Of a stretch of DNA of 64,000 nt, positions 35,038 through 42,366 are shown piece by piece. The stretch is taken from contig NZ_JARVSD010000010.1 of assembly GCF_030209445.1 (NCBI RefSeq), positions 62,001 through 126,000 of the forward strand, given 5' to 3'. This DNA is from Promicromonospora sp. MEB111. GTDB lineage: Bacteria > Actinomycetota > Actinomycetes > Actinomycetales > Cellulomonadaceae. The translations under genes and the position numbers were made by a program. A model generated the notes under the pieces. That model saw only the letters and a program-made list of their open reading frames with translations. It searched no databases and was not told the origin of the DNA. Within the stretch, counting starts at the first letter, position 1. Every line of letters starts with the position of its first letter.

Positions 35038-36207
35038 CTAGACCTCCGGGCGCGAGCCGAACACGATCTCGTCCCAGCTCGGCACCTGCGCGCGCGACTT
35101 GCGGCCGCGCTTGGGCGCGGGCCGCTTGGCGGCCGCCGGCTCCTTGTCCGGCACGTTCGCCGGCTCCGGGACCGGGGCGGGCGCAGGCTCCGCCTCGGGC
35201 TTCGCCTCCTGGTCCGACGGCGGGGGCGTGGCCGGTACGGGCCCCGGGATCTCCCACTGGCTCGGCCCCTCCCACTCCAGGTCGGCGGGGGAGTCCGGCA
35301 CCTTGACGGACGGCATCCTCGGCCGCGACCCGCCCCGCCGCGCGCCGATGTCGACGACGGCCGCGGCCGGCTCCGGCGTGGACTCGTCGGGCTCGTCCGG
35401 GCTCGCCGCCGACCCGGGGCCCGGGCCTGCCGGTCCCCCGTCCAGGTGGTCGAGCTCCAGCAGGTCGGGCGGCCCGACGTCGGGCGCGGAGCGCCGCGAG
35501 GGCCGCTGGCCGCGCCTCTCGGAGAGGTTGTCCAGGAGCAGGTCCGTGTCGTCCGGCTCGGGCGGTGCCGGCCGGGAGCCGCGCTGGCCGAGCCGCTGCG
35601 GCGGCAGCGTGGCGACGCCGGCGAGCGCCGGGCCACCGTCGTCCTCCGGGAGGCCGAGCCAGCGGGCCTCGTCGTCGAGCGCCGTGACGAAGCCGCCGCG
35701 CGGCTCGAGGGACCAGCGGGCCTCCCGCGCCCGCTCGCCCGCGGTGAACTCGACCTGGACGATCCAGGGGTGGGTGCCCTCCCGGGTGGCGGTCCACCGC
35801 GCGTCGTCGGGCCGCACGCCGCGCGAGCGCAGCCGCTCGTCGGCGACCTCGCCGAGCGTGGTGGTGGTGTCGTCGTCGTTCAGCACGGCCTTGGCGCGCA
35901 CCCGGGAGATCGCGTGCTCGCGCTCGGAGATGACGGGGTACTCGAAGCGCCGCACGTGCTCCACGGGCAGGCCCGAGGCCTCGGCGAGGTCCTCGCACGT
36001 CTCGCCCGCGCGCAGGCGCGCCTGGATCTCGCGCGGACGCAGGGTGGACTCCTCCTGGGCGCGGATCGACTCCAGGCGCGGCCGGTCACCCCGGAGGGCG
36101 GCGCGCAGGGCGTCGGTGATCGGCAGGGTGCTCTGGGTGCCGTCGCGTGCGGCGAGGACGAGGCGTTCACCGTCCTCGTGCAGCCTCACCAGCTCCAGCT
36201 CGTCCAT
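35038..36207 (-). CDS. sepH: septation protein SepH
   Basis: Actinobacterial cell-division protein known in Streptomyces and mycobacteria to stimulate FtsZ assembly; 389 residues. The N-terminal DUF3071 domain has the helix-turn-helix-like segment TLRPREIQARLRAGETCEDL followed by AEASGLPVEHVRRFEYPVIS. The rest is long, disordered and rich in Pro, Glu and Ala, ending in a basic tail (RPAPKRGRKSRAQVPSW) and IVFGSRPEV. The domain order and length match the family. It is convergent with tdk and divergent from suhB. Confidence 0.92.
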   Translation of the reverse strand: MDELELVRLHEDGERLVLAARDGTQSTLPITDALRAALRGDRPRLESIRAQEESTLRPREIQARLRAGETCEDLAEASGLPVEHVRRFEYPVISEREHAISRVRAKAVLNDDDTTTTLGEVADERLRSRGVRPDDARWTATREGTHPWIVQVEFTAGERAREARWSLEPRGGFVTALDDEARWLGLPEDDGGPALAGVATLPPQRLGQRGSRPAPPEPDDTDLLLDNLSERRGQRPSRRSAPDVGPPDLLELDHLDGGPAGPGPGSAASPDEPDESTPEPAAAVVDIGARRGGSRPRMPSVKVPDSPADLEWEGPSQWEIPGPVPATPPPSDQEAKPEAEPAPAPVPEPANVPDKEPAAAKRPAPKRGRKSRAQVPSWDEIVFGSRPEV

Positions 36208-36315
36208 GCCAGTCCTCCCGGGGTAGTCCTGTGTGCCGAGCCTGCCACCGAGCGGGGGCGGCGCGGCGCAGGCGCGTCGGTGTGCCGCCGGATCGTAGCC
36301 CGCCGGCGGGTGGGG

Positions 36316-36321
36316 CAGGAT
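36316..36321 (+). promoter_or_regulatory. -10 element of a probable leaderless suhB promoter
   Basis: CAGGAT lies six bases before the GTG start at 36328, with no ribosome site. The 120-base gap to divergent sepH shows nothing else clear. Confidence 0.4.
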
Positions 36322-36327
36322 GGGCGC

Positions 36328-37191
36328 GTGATCTCACCCGCACCGCACGAGCTGCCCGACGGCGTCACCGTCACCACCCTCCGCGACCTCGCCGTCCGCC
36401 TCGCGACGGCGGCCGGGACCCTCGTGCGCGAGGGCAGACCGGAGCGGGTCGAGGTGGCCGCGACCAAGTCGAGCGACGTGGACCCGGTCACGGTCATGGA
36501 CCGCGCCTCGGAGGAGCTGCTGCGCGAGATGATCGCCGCGGAGCGCCCGGACGACGCGATCCTGGGCGAGGAGGGCGACGACGTGCCCGGCACCAGCGGG
36601 CTGACCTGGGTGCTCGACCCGATCGACGGCACGGTGAACTACCTGTACGGGGTGGCGTCCTGGGCCGTGTCGGTGGCGGTGGTGGCGGGGCCGCCCGAGC
36701 CGGCGTCGTGGACCGTGCTGGCCGGGTGCGTGCACAGCATCGCCGACGGGCGGACCTGGTCGGCCGGGCTGGGCGAGGGCGCCACGCGCGACGGCGTGCC
36801 CGTCCACGCGGGCGCGCCGGCGTCCCTGAGCACGTCCCTGGTGGGCACGGGCTTCGGGTACGACGCCGCGCGCCGTGCCGAGCAGGCCCAGGTGCTGGCG
36901 CAGGTGCTGCCGCGGATCCGGGACATCCGCCGGCTCGGCTCCGCCGCGATCGACCTGTGCCTGCTCGCGGACGGCTCGCTCGACCTGTACTACGAGCGCG
37001 GCCTGAACCCGTGGGACATGGCGGCGGGCGTGATCGTGGCCACCGAGGCGGGCGCCGTGGTGACCGGTCTGCGGGGCCGGCCCGCCGGGAACGCGATGAC
37101 GGTCGCGGGGCCGGCGGAGCTCGTCGCGCAGCTCGCCGGGATCCTGGAGGAGGCCGACGCGGACGGGGCCGGCGGCGTAGATCTCGGGTGA
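36328..37191 (+). CDS. suhB: inositol monophosphatase family protein
   Basis: Mg-dependent phosphatase of the IMPase/SuhB group, 287 residues. Metal-site motifs: KSSDVDPVTVMDRASEE, LGEEG (metal Glu), WVLDPIDGTVNYLYG (the family signature) and NPWDMAAGVIVATEAGAVV. It probably dephosphorylates myo-inositol-1-phosphate for phosphatidylinositol or mycothiol supply, though related enzymes act on other sugar phosphates or NADP. The gene order, suhB just before DUF4193, follows the mycobacterial locus. A hairpin lies 28 bases after the stop. Confidence 0.88.
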   Translation: MISPAPHELPDGVTVTTLRDLAVRLATAAGTLVREGRPERVEVAATKSSDVDPVTVMDRASEELLREMIAAERPDDAILGEEGDDVPGTSGLTWVLDPIDGTVNYLYGVASWAVSVAVVAGPPEPASWTVLAGCVHSIADGRTWSAGLGEGATRDGVPVHAGAPASLSTSLVGTGFGYDAARRAEQAQVLAQVLPRIRDIRRLGSAAIDLCLLADGSLDLYYERGLNPWDMAAGVIVATEAGAVVTGLRGRPAGNAMTVAGPAELVAQLAGILEEADADGAGGVDLG

Positions 37192-37501
37192 TCTTTTTTA
37201 TGACACACCCCCGCAAGGCTGGTCACTGCTGACCAGGTCCAAAAGGCCGAAAACGGGCCGTTGTTGCAGGTCAGAGCGTACGTGACGGGGGTTACACCGG
37301 TAGATGTAGCGCGCCTGACAGAAATGGTGCACAATCCGTGGGCCGACTCGGGAACAAAACCGGGGCCGTGTGCATTATCTGCGCGTACACCCGCTTGCGG
37401 TCGCTGTTCGACGGTGCTTGCGGTGTCCCGGCCGGGGCGGCGTCGAACCCCGGATGTCCCGAACCCTTCCGGCGCGACCACCTACCGACGGAGAACACCA
37501 C
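37192..37501 (+). other. 310-base gap between suhB and the DUF4193 gene
   Basis: Less GC-rich than its surroundings and without a convincing reading frame. It holds CTTTTTTATG at about 37195, a perfect hairpin CTGGTCA-CTGC-TGACCAG at 37219-37236 (possible suhB terminator) and several AT-rich islands, for instance GTGCATTATCTG near 37370, that could be promoters for the DUF4193 gene. The long 5' region before a 99-residue protein may include an untranslated leader. No tRNA-like or riboswitch fold was recognised. Confidence 0.5.
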
Positions 37502-37801
37502 ATGGCAACTGACTACGACGCCCCGCGTAAGAACGACGAGGATGTCGAGCAGGACTCGATCCAGGAGCTGCAGGCACGTCGTTCCGACAAGTCCTCGGGC
37601 GTTGTGGACGAGGACGAGACAGAAGCGGCCGAGGGCTTCGAGCTCCCGGGCGCCGACCTGTCGGGCGAGGAGCTCGCCGTACGGGTGCTGCCGCGTCAGG
37701 CGGACGAGTTCACGTGTTCGAGCTGCTTCCTGGTGCACCACCGCAGCCAGCTGGCCTACGAGAAGGCCGGCCAGATGATCTGCACGGAGTGCGCCGCCTG
37801 A
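37502..37801 (+). CDS. DUF4193 zinc-ribbon-like protein
   Basis: Small acidic actinobacterial protein, 99 residues. The acidic N-terminus (MATDYDAPRKNDEDVEQDSI) is followed by the C-terminal pair CSSC and CTEC, about 25 residues apart, which should bind one zinc. The family is conserved next to dut and the DUF3093 gene in many actinobacteria; function unknown. Architecture resembles RNA polymerase-binding proteins such as RbpA in size and charge, but I see no direct homology. It has a long upstream region. Confidence 0.9.
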   Translation: MATDYDAPRKNDEDVEQDSIQELQARRSDKSSGVVDEDETEAAEGFELPGADLSGEELAVRVLPRQADEFTCSSCFLVHHRSQLAYEKAGQMICTECAA

Positions 37802-37896
37802 TCCACCAGGCCTTCGGCACTGACGACACGACCGGGCTGTCATGCGGAGCATGGCAGCCTTCGTCGTGTCCGGGCCCGGGAGAGGCCTGGGAGGGC

Positions 37897-38346
37897 TCAG
37901 TCAGCCAGGGCCTGCACCAGCAGCTCCGGGCGGCGCGTGGAGACCAGCCAGTAGGGGGTGGGGTCGGCCGGGTCGTCGAGCGCGACCCGCACCCCGGTCC
38001 GCGCCCACGCGCGCAGGCAGACGTAGGCGCGCGCGTCGAGGCCGGGGCCCAGCTCGTGCCGCATGGCGGCCACGTCCAGGGCCTGCGCCGTGCCGAGCAG
38101 CGCGACCGGGATCCGGGCGCTCCCGGCGCGCAGGACGCCGTCGGACACCTCGACGACGGGCGACGTCACCGCCAGGGCGACCGCCGACCCCACGCACACC
38201 AGCAGCCCGACGGCGACCGCCGTGGCCGCGTGCACGGGCCACAGCGCGATCGCCGCGATGGCGCCCAGACCGACCGTGCCGAGCCAGCCACCGGGCCCGG
38301 GCAGGAGACGCTCGTGGAAGGTGAGGGTGGTCGCCGTCATGGACAC
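37897..38346 (-). CDS. DUF3093 membrane protein
   Basis: 149 residues. Two close membrane helices (WLGTVGLGAIAAIALWPVHA and ATAVAVGLLVCVGSAVALAV) are followed by a PH-like beta domain: VVEVSDGVLRAGSARIPVAL, ending in PTPYWLVSTRRPELLVQAL. This matches the conserved DUF3093 family beside dut. GTG at 38346 is taken as start (GGGA upstream); ATG at 38340 is equally possible. It is transcribed against its neighbours, as in the mycobacterial counterpart. Function unknown. Confidence 0.85.
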   Translation of the reverse strand: MSMTATTLTFHERLLPGPGGWLGTVGLGAIAAIALWPVHAATAVAVGLLVCVGSAVALAVTSPVVEVSDGVLRAGSARIPVALLGTAQALDVAAMRHELGPGLDARAYVCLRAWARTGVRVALDDPADPTPYWLVSTRRPELLVQALAD

Positions 38347-38405
38347 ATCATCCCAGTCCTGGACACTGCCTCGGCACTCTTGCGGCGACGCGGGCCGAGG
38401 TGGCG

Positions 38406-38411
38406 TACTCT
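38406..38411 (+). promoter_or_regulatory. -10 element of a probable leaderless dut promoter
   Basis: TACTCT lies six bases before GTG 38418, supporting that start over the in-frame GTG at 38400. Confidence 0.45.
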
Positions 38412-38417
38412 TCCGGC

Positions 38418-38894
38418 GTGCCCACCCCTGAGCCAGCTCACGACGGCAGCACGGTCGACGTGCTCATCCGCCTCCTGGACGACGTTCCCGTCCCCTCGTA
38501 CGCGCATCCTGGCGACGCCGGCGCCGACCTGGTGACCACGGTCGACGTCGAGATCCCGCCGCAGGGGCGGGTGCTGGTGCCCACCGGCATCTCGATCGCG
38601 CTGCCGGACGGCTACGCGGCGTTCGTGCACCCGCGGTCGGGCCTCGCGACGAAGCACGGCGTGACCATCGTGAACGCGCCGGGCACCGTGGACGCGGGCT
38701 ACCGCGGCGAGATCAAGGTCACGCTGCTCAACACCGACACGACCGAGCCCGTGAAGCTGGTCCGGGGCGACCGTGTGGCGCAGCTCGTGATCCAGAAGGT
38801 CGAGCGCGCGCGGTTCCTGCCCGCGCAGACCCTGCCCGGCTCGCACCGGGGTGACGGCGGCTTCGGCTCCAGCGGCGGTTTCGCCGGGCGCTGA
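38418..38894 (+). CDS. dut: dUTP diphosphatase
   Basis: Hydrolyses dUTP to dUMP and pyrophosphate, keeping uracil out of DNA and feeding dTMP synthesis; 158 residues, homotrimeric family. All five motifs are visible: HPGDAGADLVT (motif 1), HPRSGLATKHGVTI (2), NAPGTVDAGYRGEIKV (3), RGDRVAQLVIQKV (4) and the Gly-rich C-terminal arm RGDGGFGSSGG (5). The start is set by the leaderless-type -10 box and by the length of actinobacterial homologues. Confidence 0.96.
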   Translation: MPTPEPAHDGSTVDVLIRLLDDVPVPSYAHPGDAGADLVTTVDVEIPPQGRVLVPTGISIALPDGYAAFVHPRSGLATKHGVTIVNAPGTVDAGYRGEIKVTLLNTDTTEPVKLVRGDRVAQLVIQKVERARFLPAQTLPGSHRGDGGFGSSGGFAGR

Positions 38895-39019
38895 ACGCGT
38901 GTCCAGCCGGGCGCCGGACAGGTCTAGGCTGTAAGTAACGAGCGGATAACGCCGCCCGGCGGAGCAAAGCGCGCGCCCGGGTGAGGCGAGCAACGGACGA
39001 ACGACGAAGGAGTGTGGCT

Positions 39020-39745
39020 GTGGGTCTGTTCAGCCGACGAGGCACGGCGAATGAGGCCGCCTCGGTCGAGTGGGCGTCGGTGGAGGCCGAGCAGCAGAAG
39101 CGGCCCCACGGACCCTTCGACCGGTCCCAGGTGGACGAGATGGGCCCGCGGGTCGACCTCGGCGCCATCTGGCTGCCCGTGATGCCCGGGCTCGAGCTCC
39201 GCATGGAGATCGACAAGAAGACGCAGAAGGTCACAGGGGTGACGGCCGCGCTGGAGGGGTCCAACCTCCAGATCCAGGCGTTCGCCGCGCCGCGCACCGA
39301 GGGCATCTGGGACGAGATCCGGCACGAGATCGCGCAGTCCGTGAGCGGGCAGGGCGGCATCGTGGACGACGTGCCCGGCGTGTTCGGCCGCGAGCTGCTG
39401 GTCCGCATGCCCGTGACGGGCCCCGACGGGCAGTCCGGCCAGCGGCCGGCGCGGTTCGTGGGCGTGGACGGGCCCCGCTGGTTCATCCGCGGCGTGCTCG
39501 CGGGCCGGGCGGCGCTGGACGCCGAGGCGGCCAAGCCGCTGGAGTCCGTGTTCGCGAACATCGTCGTGGTGCGGGACCAGAGCCCGCGCCCACCGCGCGA
39601 CCTGCTGCCCCTGGCGCTGCCGAAGTCGGCGCGCAAGGATGGTGCACAGCCGGCGCAGGAGCCGGCCGGTCCGCAGGGCGCCGCACCGCAGATGTCGGAC
39701 TTCAACCCGTTGCGCCGCGGCCCTGAGATCACCCAGATCGGCTGA
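39020..39745 (+). CDS. DUF3710 protein
   Basis: 241-residue cytoplasmic protein conserved in actinobacteria just after dut. It starts VGLFSRRG, with AAGGAG seven bases upstream; GTG at 39014 would leave no spacing. Conserved-looking stretches are GPFDRSQVDEMGPRVDLGAI, RMEIDKKTQKVTGVTAALEG and RFVGVDGPRWFIRGVLAGRA. The C-terminal 40 residues are low-complexity (Gln/Pro/Ala). No catalytic motif recognised; function unknown. It is 15 bases ahead of the OB-fold gene, probably one transcript. Confidence 0.9.
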   Translation: MGLFSRRGTANEAASVEWASVEAEQQKRPHGPFDRSQVDEMGPRVDLGAIWLPVMPGLELRMEIDKKTQKVTGVTAALEGSNLQIQAFAAPRTEGIWDEIRHEIAQSVSGQGGIVDDVPGVFGRELLVRMPVTGPDGQSGQRPARFVGVDGPRWFIRGVLAGRAALDAEAAKPLESVFANIVVVRDQSPRPPRDLLPLALPKSARKDGAQPAQEPAGPQGAAPQMSDFNPLRRGPEITQIG

Positions 39746-39760
39746 CGAGGTGAACCACTG

Positions 39761-40147
39761 ATGAGTCTCCGTTCGGCACTCGCCTCGCGCATCGCGGCGA
39801 CGCTGGCCTCGAACGAGGAGGTCAGCGACACCGCGGAGCGCGCCGACGCGTCCAAGAACATCGGTTGTGCGGCGGTCACGTCCGTGCCCACCCGCTCCCG
39901 CGGCAAGGTCGCGGGCGTACTCCGCTCGGTCGTGCTGCGCCCGCGCGAGGGCGTGCCGACCCTGGAGGCGGAGCTGTTCGACGGCTCCGGCGCCCTCGAC
40001 CTCGTGTGGCTCGGCCGCCGCACGATCGAGGGCATCGAGCCGGGCCGCCGGATCCGGGTCGAGGGCATGGTCTGCGACGTCGACGGGCGGCGCACCATGT
40101 TCAACCCGCGGTACGAGCTGAGGCCCCGGCCGGGCGAGGCACAATAG
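39761..40147 (+). CDS. OB-fold nucleic-acid-binding protein
   Basis: 128 residues with a GAGGTGA ribosome site. The centre is a RecG/AspRS-type OB-fold: KVAGVLRSVVLRPREG, ELFDGSGALDLVWLG and RIRVEGMVCDVDGRRTMFNP. The short helical N-terminus is family-typical. It corresponds to the conserved OB-fold gene in the actinobacterial dut-ceoC interval. Probably binds single-stranded nucleic acid; role unknown. Confidence 0.88.
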   Translation: MSLRSALASRIAATLASNEEVSDTAERADASKNIGCAAVTSVPTRSRGKVAGVLRSVVLRPREGVPTLEAELFDGSGALDLVWLGRRTIEGIEPGRRIRVEGMVCDVDGRRTMFNPRYELRPRPGEAQ

Positions 40148-40152
40148 CCCCC

Positions 40153-40920
40153 ATGAGCGATCCCGCACGTCCTGACGTGCCCCCGGAGCAGCCCGTGGCG
40201 CAGTCCGCGGCACAGCCCGCAGAGACCCCCGCGCGCGGCATGCGTGCCCTCACCGGCGACGAGTTCTCGGCCGCGCAGGCCGTGGGCGGGGTGCGCGGCC
40301 TGGTCGAGGCGGTGCTGCCCGGCCTGGTGTTCGTGGTCGCGTTCGTGATCACCAACGACCTGACCGTCCCGCTGGTCGCGTCCGTGGTGGCCGCCCTGGT
40401 GCTCGTCGTGGCGCGCCTCGTGCAGCGCACGCCGGTCACCCAGGCGCTGGGCGGCCTGCTCGGCATCGCCGTCGGCGTGGTCTGGGCCTGGACGTCCGGC
40501 GACGCGGAGGACTACTACGCGGGCGGCCTGCTGCTGAACGCCGGCTACCTCGTGGTGCTGCTCGGCACGATCCTCGCGCGCCGCCCCGCCGTCGGCTACG
40601 TGGTGGAGGCGCTGCGCGCCGGCCTGACGCCGGAGGCCGTGAAGGCCGAGGCCAACCGCGCCGACGACCAGCCCTCGGCGTTCGCCGCGCTGACCGCGTG
40701 GCGGGACGACCCGGCGAAGATGCGCATGTACGCGATCGCCACCTGGCTCTGGGTGGGGCTGTTCGCGCTGCGCCTCGCGGTCAAGACGCCGCTCTACTTC
40801 GCGGGCGACGTCGCCTGGCTGGGCACGTTCCACCTGCTGCTCGGCGTGCCGCTCTGGGCACTGGTGCTGTACCTGACCTGGTACGTCGTGCGCCGTCCCC
40901 AGCCGCGGCCCGCTGCCTGA
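40153..40920 (+). CDS. DUF3159 membrane protein
   Basis: 255 residues with a Pro/Ala-rich cytoplasmic head of about 45 residues and six or so membrane helices (VLPGLVFVVAFVITNDLTV, VASVVAALVLVVARLV, GGLLGIAVGVVWAW, GYLVVLLGTILA, TWLWVGLFALRLAV, LLLGVPLWALVLYLTWYVV). Family members lie next to ceoC across actinobacteria; some are described as possible intracellular-septation-like or transport proteins, but no function is established. The ATG follows the OB-fold stop by five bases. Confidence 0.87.
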   Translation: MSDPARPDVPPEQPVAQSAAQPAETPARGMRALTGDEFSAAQAVGGVRGLVEAVLPGLVFVVAFVITNDLTVPLVASVVAALVLVVARLVQRTPVTQALGGLLGIAVGVVWAWTSGDAEDYYAGGLLLNAGYLVVLLGTILARRPAVGYVVEALRAGLTPEAVKAEANRADDQPSAFAALTAWRDDPAKMRMYAIATWLWVGLFALRLAVKTPLYFAGDVAWLGTFHLLLGVPLWALVLYLTWYVVRRPQPRPAA

Positions 40921-40960
40921 CGTCAGCCCTGCCTGACGCCGCCGGCCGGGCCCCGCCCGG
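40921..40960. terminator. two hairpins between convergent genes
   Basis: CGTCAG-CCCTGC-CTGACG (40921-40938) is followed by CCGGGC-CCC-GCCCGG (40946-40960), filling the whole 40-base gap between the DUF3159 and ceoC ends. Likely bidirectional transcription stop. Confidence 0.6.
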
Positions 40961-41626
40961 TCACCCCTTCGGGACCAGCAGCTTCTGCAGCGCGTCCGTG
41001 TCGGCGTCCGAGCCGGCGACCAGCAGCAGCTCGTCACCGGCCTCCAGGGTGTCGTCGGGGCTCGGCACCAGCGGGCGGCCGTCGCGCACGATCGTCGAGA
41101 GCGTGACGTCCGCCGGCCACACCACCTGGCCCACGCGCGTCCCGGCGACCCGGGAGTCGGCGGGCAGCGTCAGCTCCAGGATGTCGGCGCGCGAGTGGCT
41201 GAAGCTGAAGATCTTCACCAGGTCACCGACGGCCACGGCCTCCTCGACCATCGCCGTCATGATGCGCGGCGTCGAGACCGCCACGTCGACGCCCCAGGAC
41301 TGGTCGAACATCCACTCGTTCTTCGGGTTGTTCACGCGCGCGACCGTGCGCGGCACCCCGAACTCCGTCTTGCCCAGCAGGGAGAAGACCAGGTTCACCT
41401 TGTCGTCGCCGGTGGCGCCCACGACGACGTCGGCCTGCTCCAGTTCGGACGCCTCCAGCGCGGGCAGCTCGCACGCGTCCGCGAGCACCCACTCCGCCTC
41501 GGGGACCTGCGAGACCCGCATGGCCGCCGGGTTCTTGTCGATGAGGGTGACCTCGTGCTCGTGGCTCAGCAGCTCCCGGGCGATCGAGCGGCCCACGGAG
41601 CCGGCCCCGGCGATGACGACGCGCAT
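40961..41626 (-). CDS. ceoC: TrkA-type potassium transport regulatory protein (CeoC)
   Basis: Peripheral NAD-binding RCK/KTN subunit, 221 residues. The Rossmann motif is VIAGAGSVGRSIARELL with the acidic end LIDKNP. The RCK core includes VVVGATGDDKVNLVFSLL and VARVNNPKNEWMFDQSWGV, and the C-terminal TrkA_C domain ends in DELLLVAGSDADTDALQKLL. It overlaps the ceoB stop by one base. The pair is divergent from a KimA-like potassium permease, so it probably gates that or another K+ transporter; no TrkH/TrkG gene is present. Confidence 0.92.
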   Translation of the reverse strand: MRVVIAGAGSVGRSIARELLSHEHEVTLIDKNPAAMRVSQVPEAEWVLADACELPALEASELEQADVVVGATGDDKVNLVFSLLGKTEFGVPRTVARVNNPKNEWMFDQSWGVDVAVSTPRIMTAMVEEAVAVGDLVKIFSFSHSRADILELTLPADSRVAGTRVGQVVWPADVTLSTIVRDGRPLVPSPDDTLEAGDELLLVAGSDADTDALQKLLVPKG

Positions 41627-42294
41627 CAGTCCTCCTCGGCGGTCGGCGCGGCGGTGAGGATCCGCTCGATCTCGGCGGACCGGTCGGCCGCCATGAGGAG
41701 GTGGAGCACGTCGTTCTCCTGGAGCACGATGTCGGGGGTGGGCAGGATGGCCGACGAGTAGCGGGTCACGAAGGCGACCCGCGCCCCCGTGGCGGCCTCG
41801 ACGTTGAGCACGGGCCGGCCGACCCACCGCCGGTGGTAGTCGATCTGCGCGAGCCGCACCGTGCCGGACGGGTCGCGGTACTCGTCGGTGAAGCCGAGCG
41901 GCAGCATCCGGCGCAGCACCTGGTCCGCCGTCCAGCGCACGGTGGCGACGGTCGGGATGCCGAGCCGCTGGTAGATCTCGGCGCGGTGCGGGTCGTAGAT
42001 CCGGGCCACGACGTTGTCGACCCCGTACGTCTCCCGGACCACGCGCGCGGACAGGATGTTGGAGTTGTCGCCGTCGGACACCGCGGCGAACGCGTACGTG
42101 TCCTCGATCCCCGCCTGCACGAGGGTGTCGCGGTCGAAGCCCACCCCGGTCACCTTCTTGCCGGAGAAGTCCGCAGGCAGACGCCGGAACGCGTCCGGGT
42201 TCTGGTCGATGACGGCCACGGAGTGTCCGCGGCCCTCGATCTCCTGGGCGAGGCTGGAGCCGACGCGGCCGCAGCCCATGATGACGAAGTGCAC
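41626..42294 (-). CDS. ceoB: TrkA-type potassium transport regulatory protein (CeoB)
   Basis: Second RCK/KTN subunit, 222 residues. Rossmann motif VIMGCGRVGSSLAQEIE with AVIDQNPDAFRRL; RCK core VSDGDNSNILSARVVRE and VVARIYDPHRAEIYQRLGI; the C-terminal TrkA_C domain ends DVLHLLMAADRSAEIERIL. The GTG start lies 72 bases from the divergent permease start. The two subunits differ in sequence and probably form a hetero-assembly that senses NAD(H), nucleotides or membrane state. Confidence 0.92.
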   Translation of the reverse strand: MHFVIMGCGRVGSSLAQEIEGRGHSVAVIDQNPDAFRRLPADFSGKKVTGVGFDRDTLVQAGIEDTYAFAAVSDGDNSNILSARVVRETYGVDNVVARIYDPHRAEIYQRLGIPTVATVRWTADQVLRRMLPLGFTDEYRDPSGTVRLAQIDYHRRWVGRPVLNVEAATGARVAFVTRYSSAILPTPDIVLQENDVLHLLMAADRSAEIERILTAAPTAEED

Positions 42295-42352
42295 GGACGG
42301 AACGCTACCGCGCCGCGAGTGCCCCGGGTGCGCTGGAGGCCATCGACGGGCA

Positions 42353-42358
42353 TAGAGT
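42353..42358 (+). promoter_or_regulatory. -10 element of the permease gene
   Basis: TAGAGT lies eight bases before the GTG start at 42367, with no ribosome site, within a 72-base divergent gap. A leaderless transcript leaves no room for a riboswitch. Confidence 0.45.
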
Positions 42359-42366
42359 CTTCCAAC

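Noticed and set aside
42295-42366. c-di-AMP riboswitch ahead of the KimA-like gene
   Set aside because: The gap has 72 bases, no ydaO-type fold is visible and the message appears leaderless.
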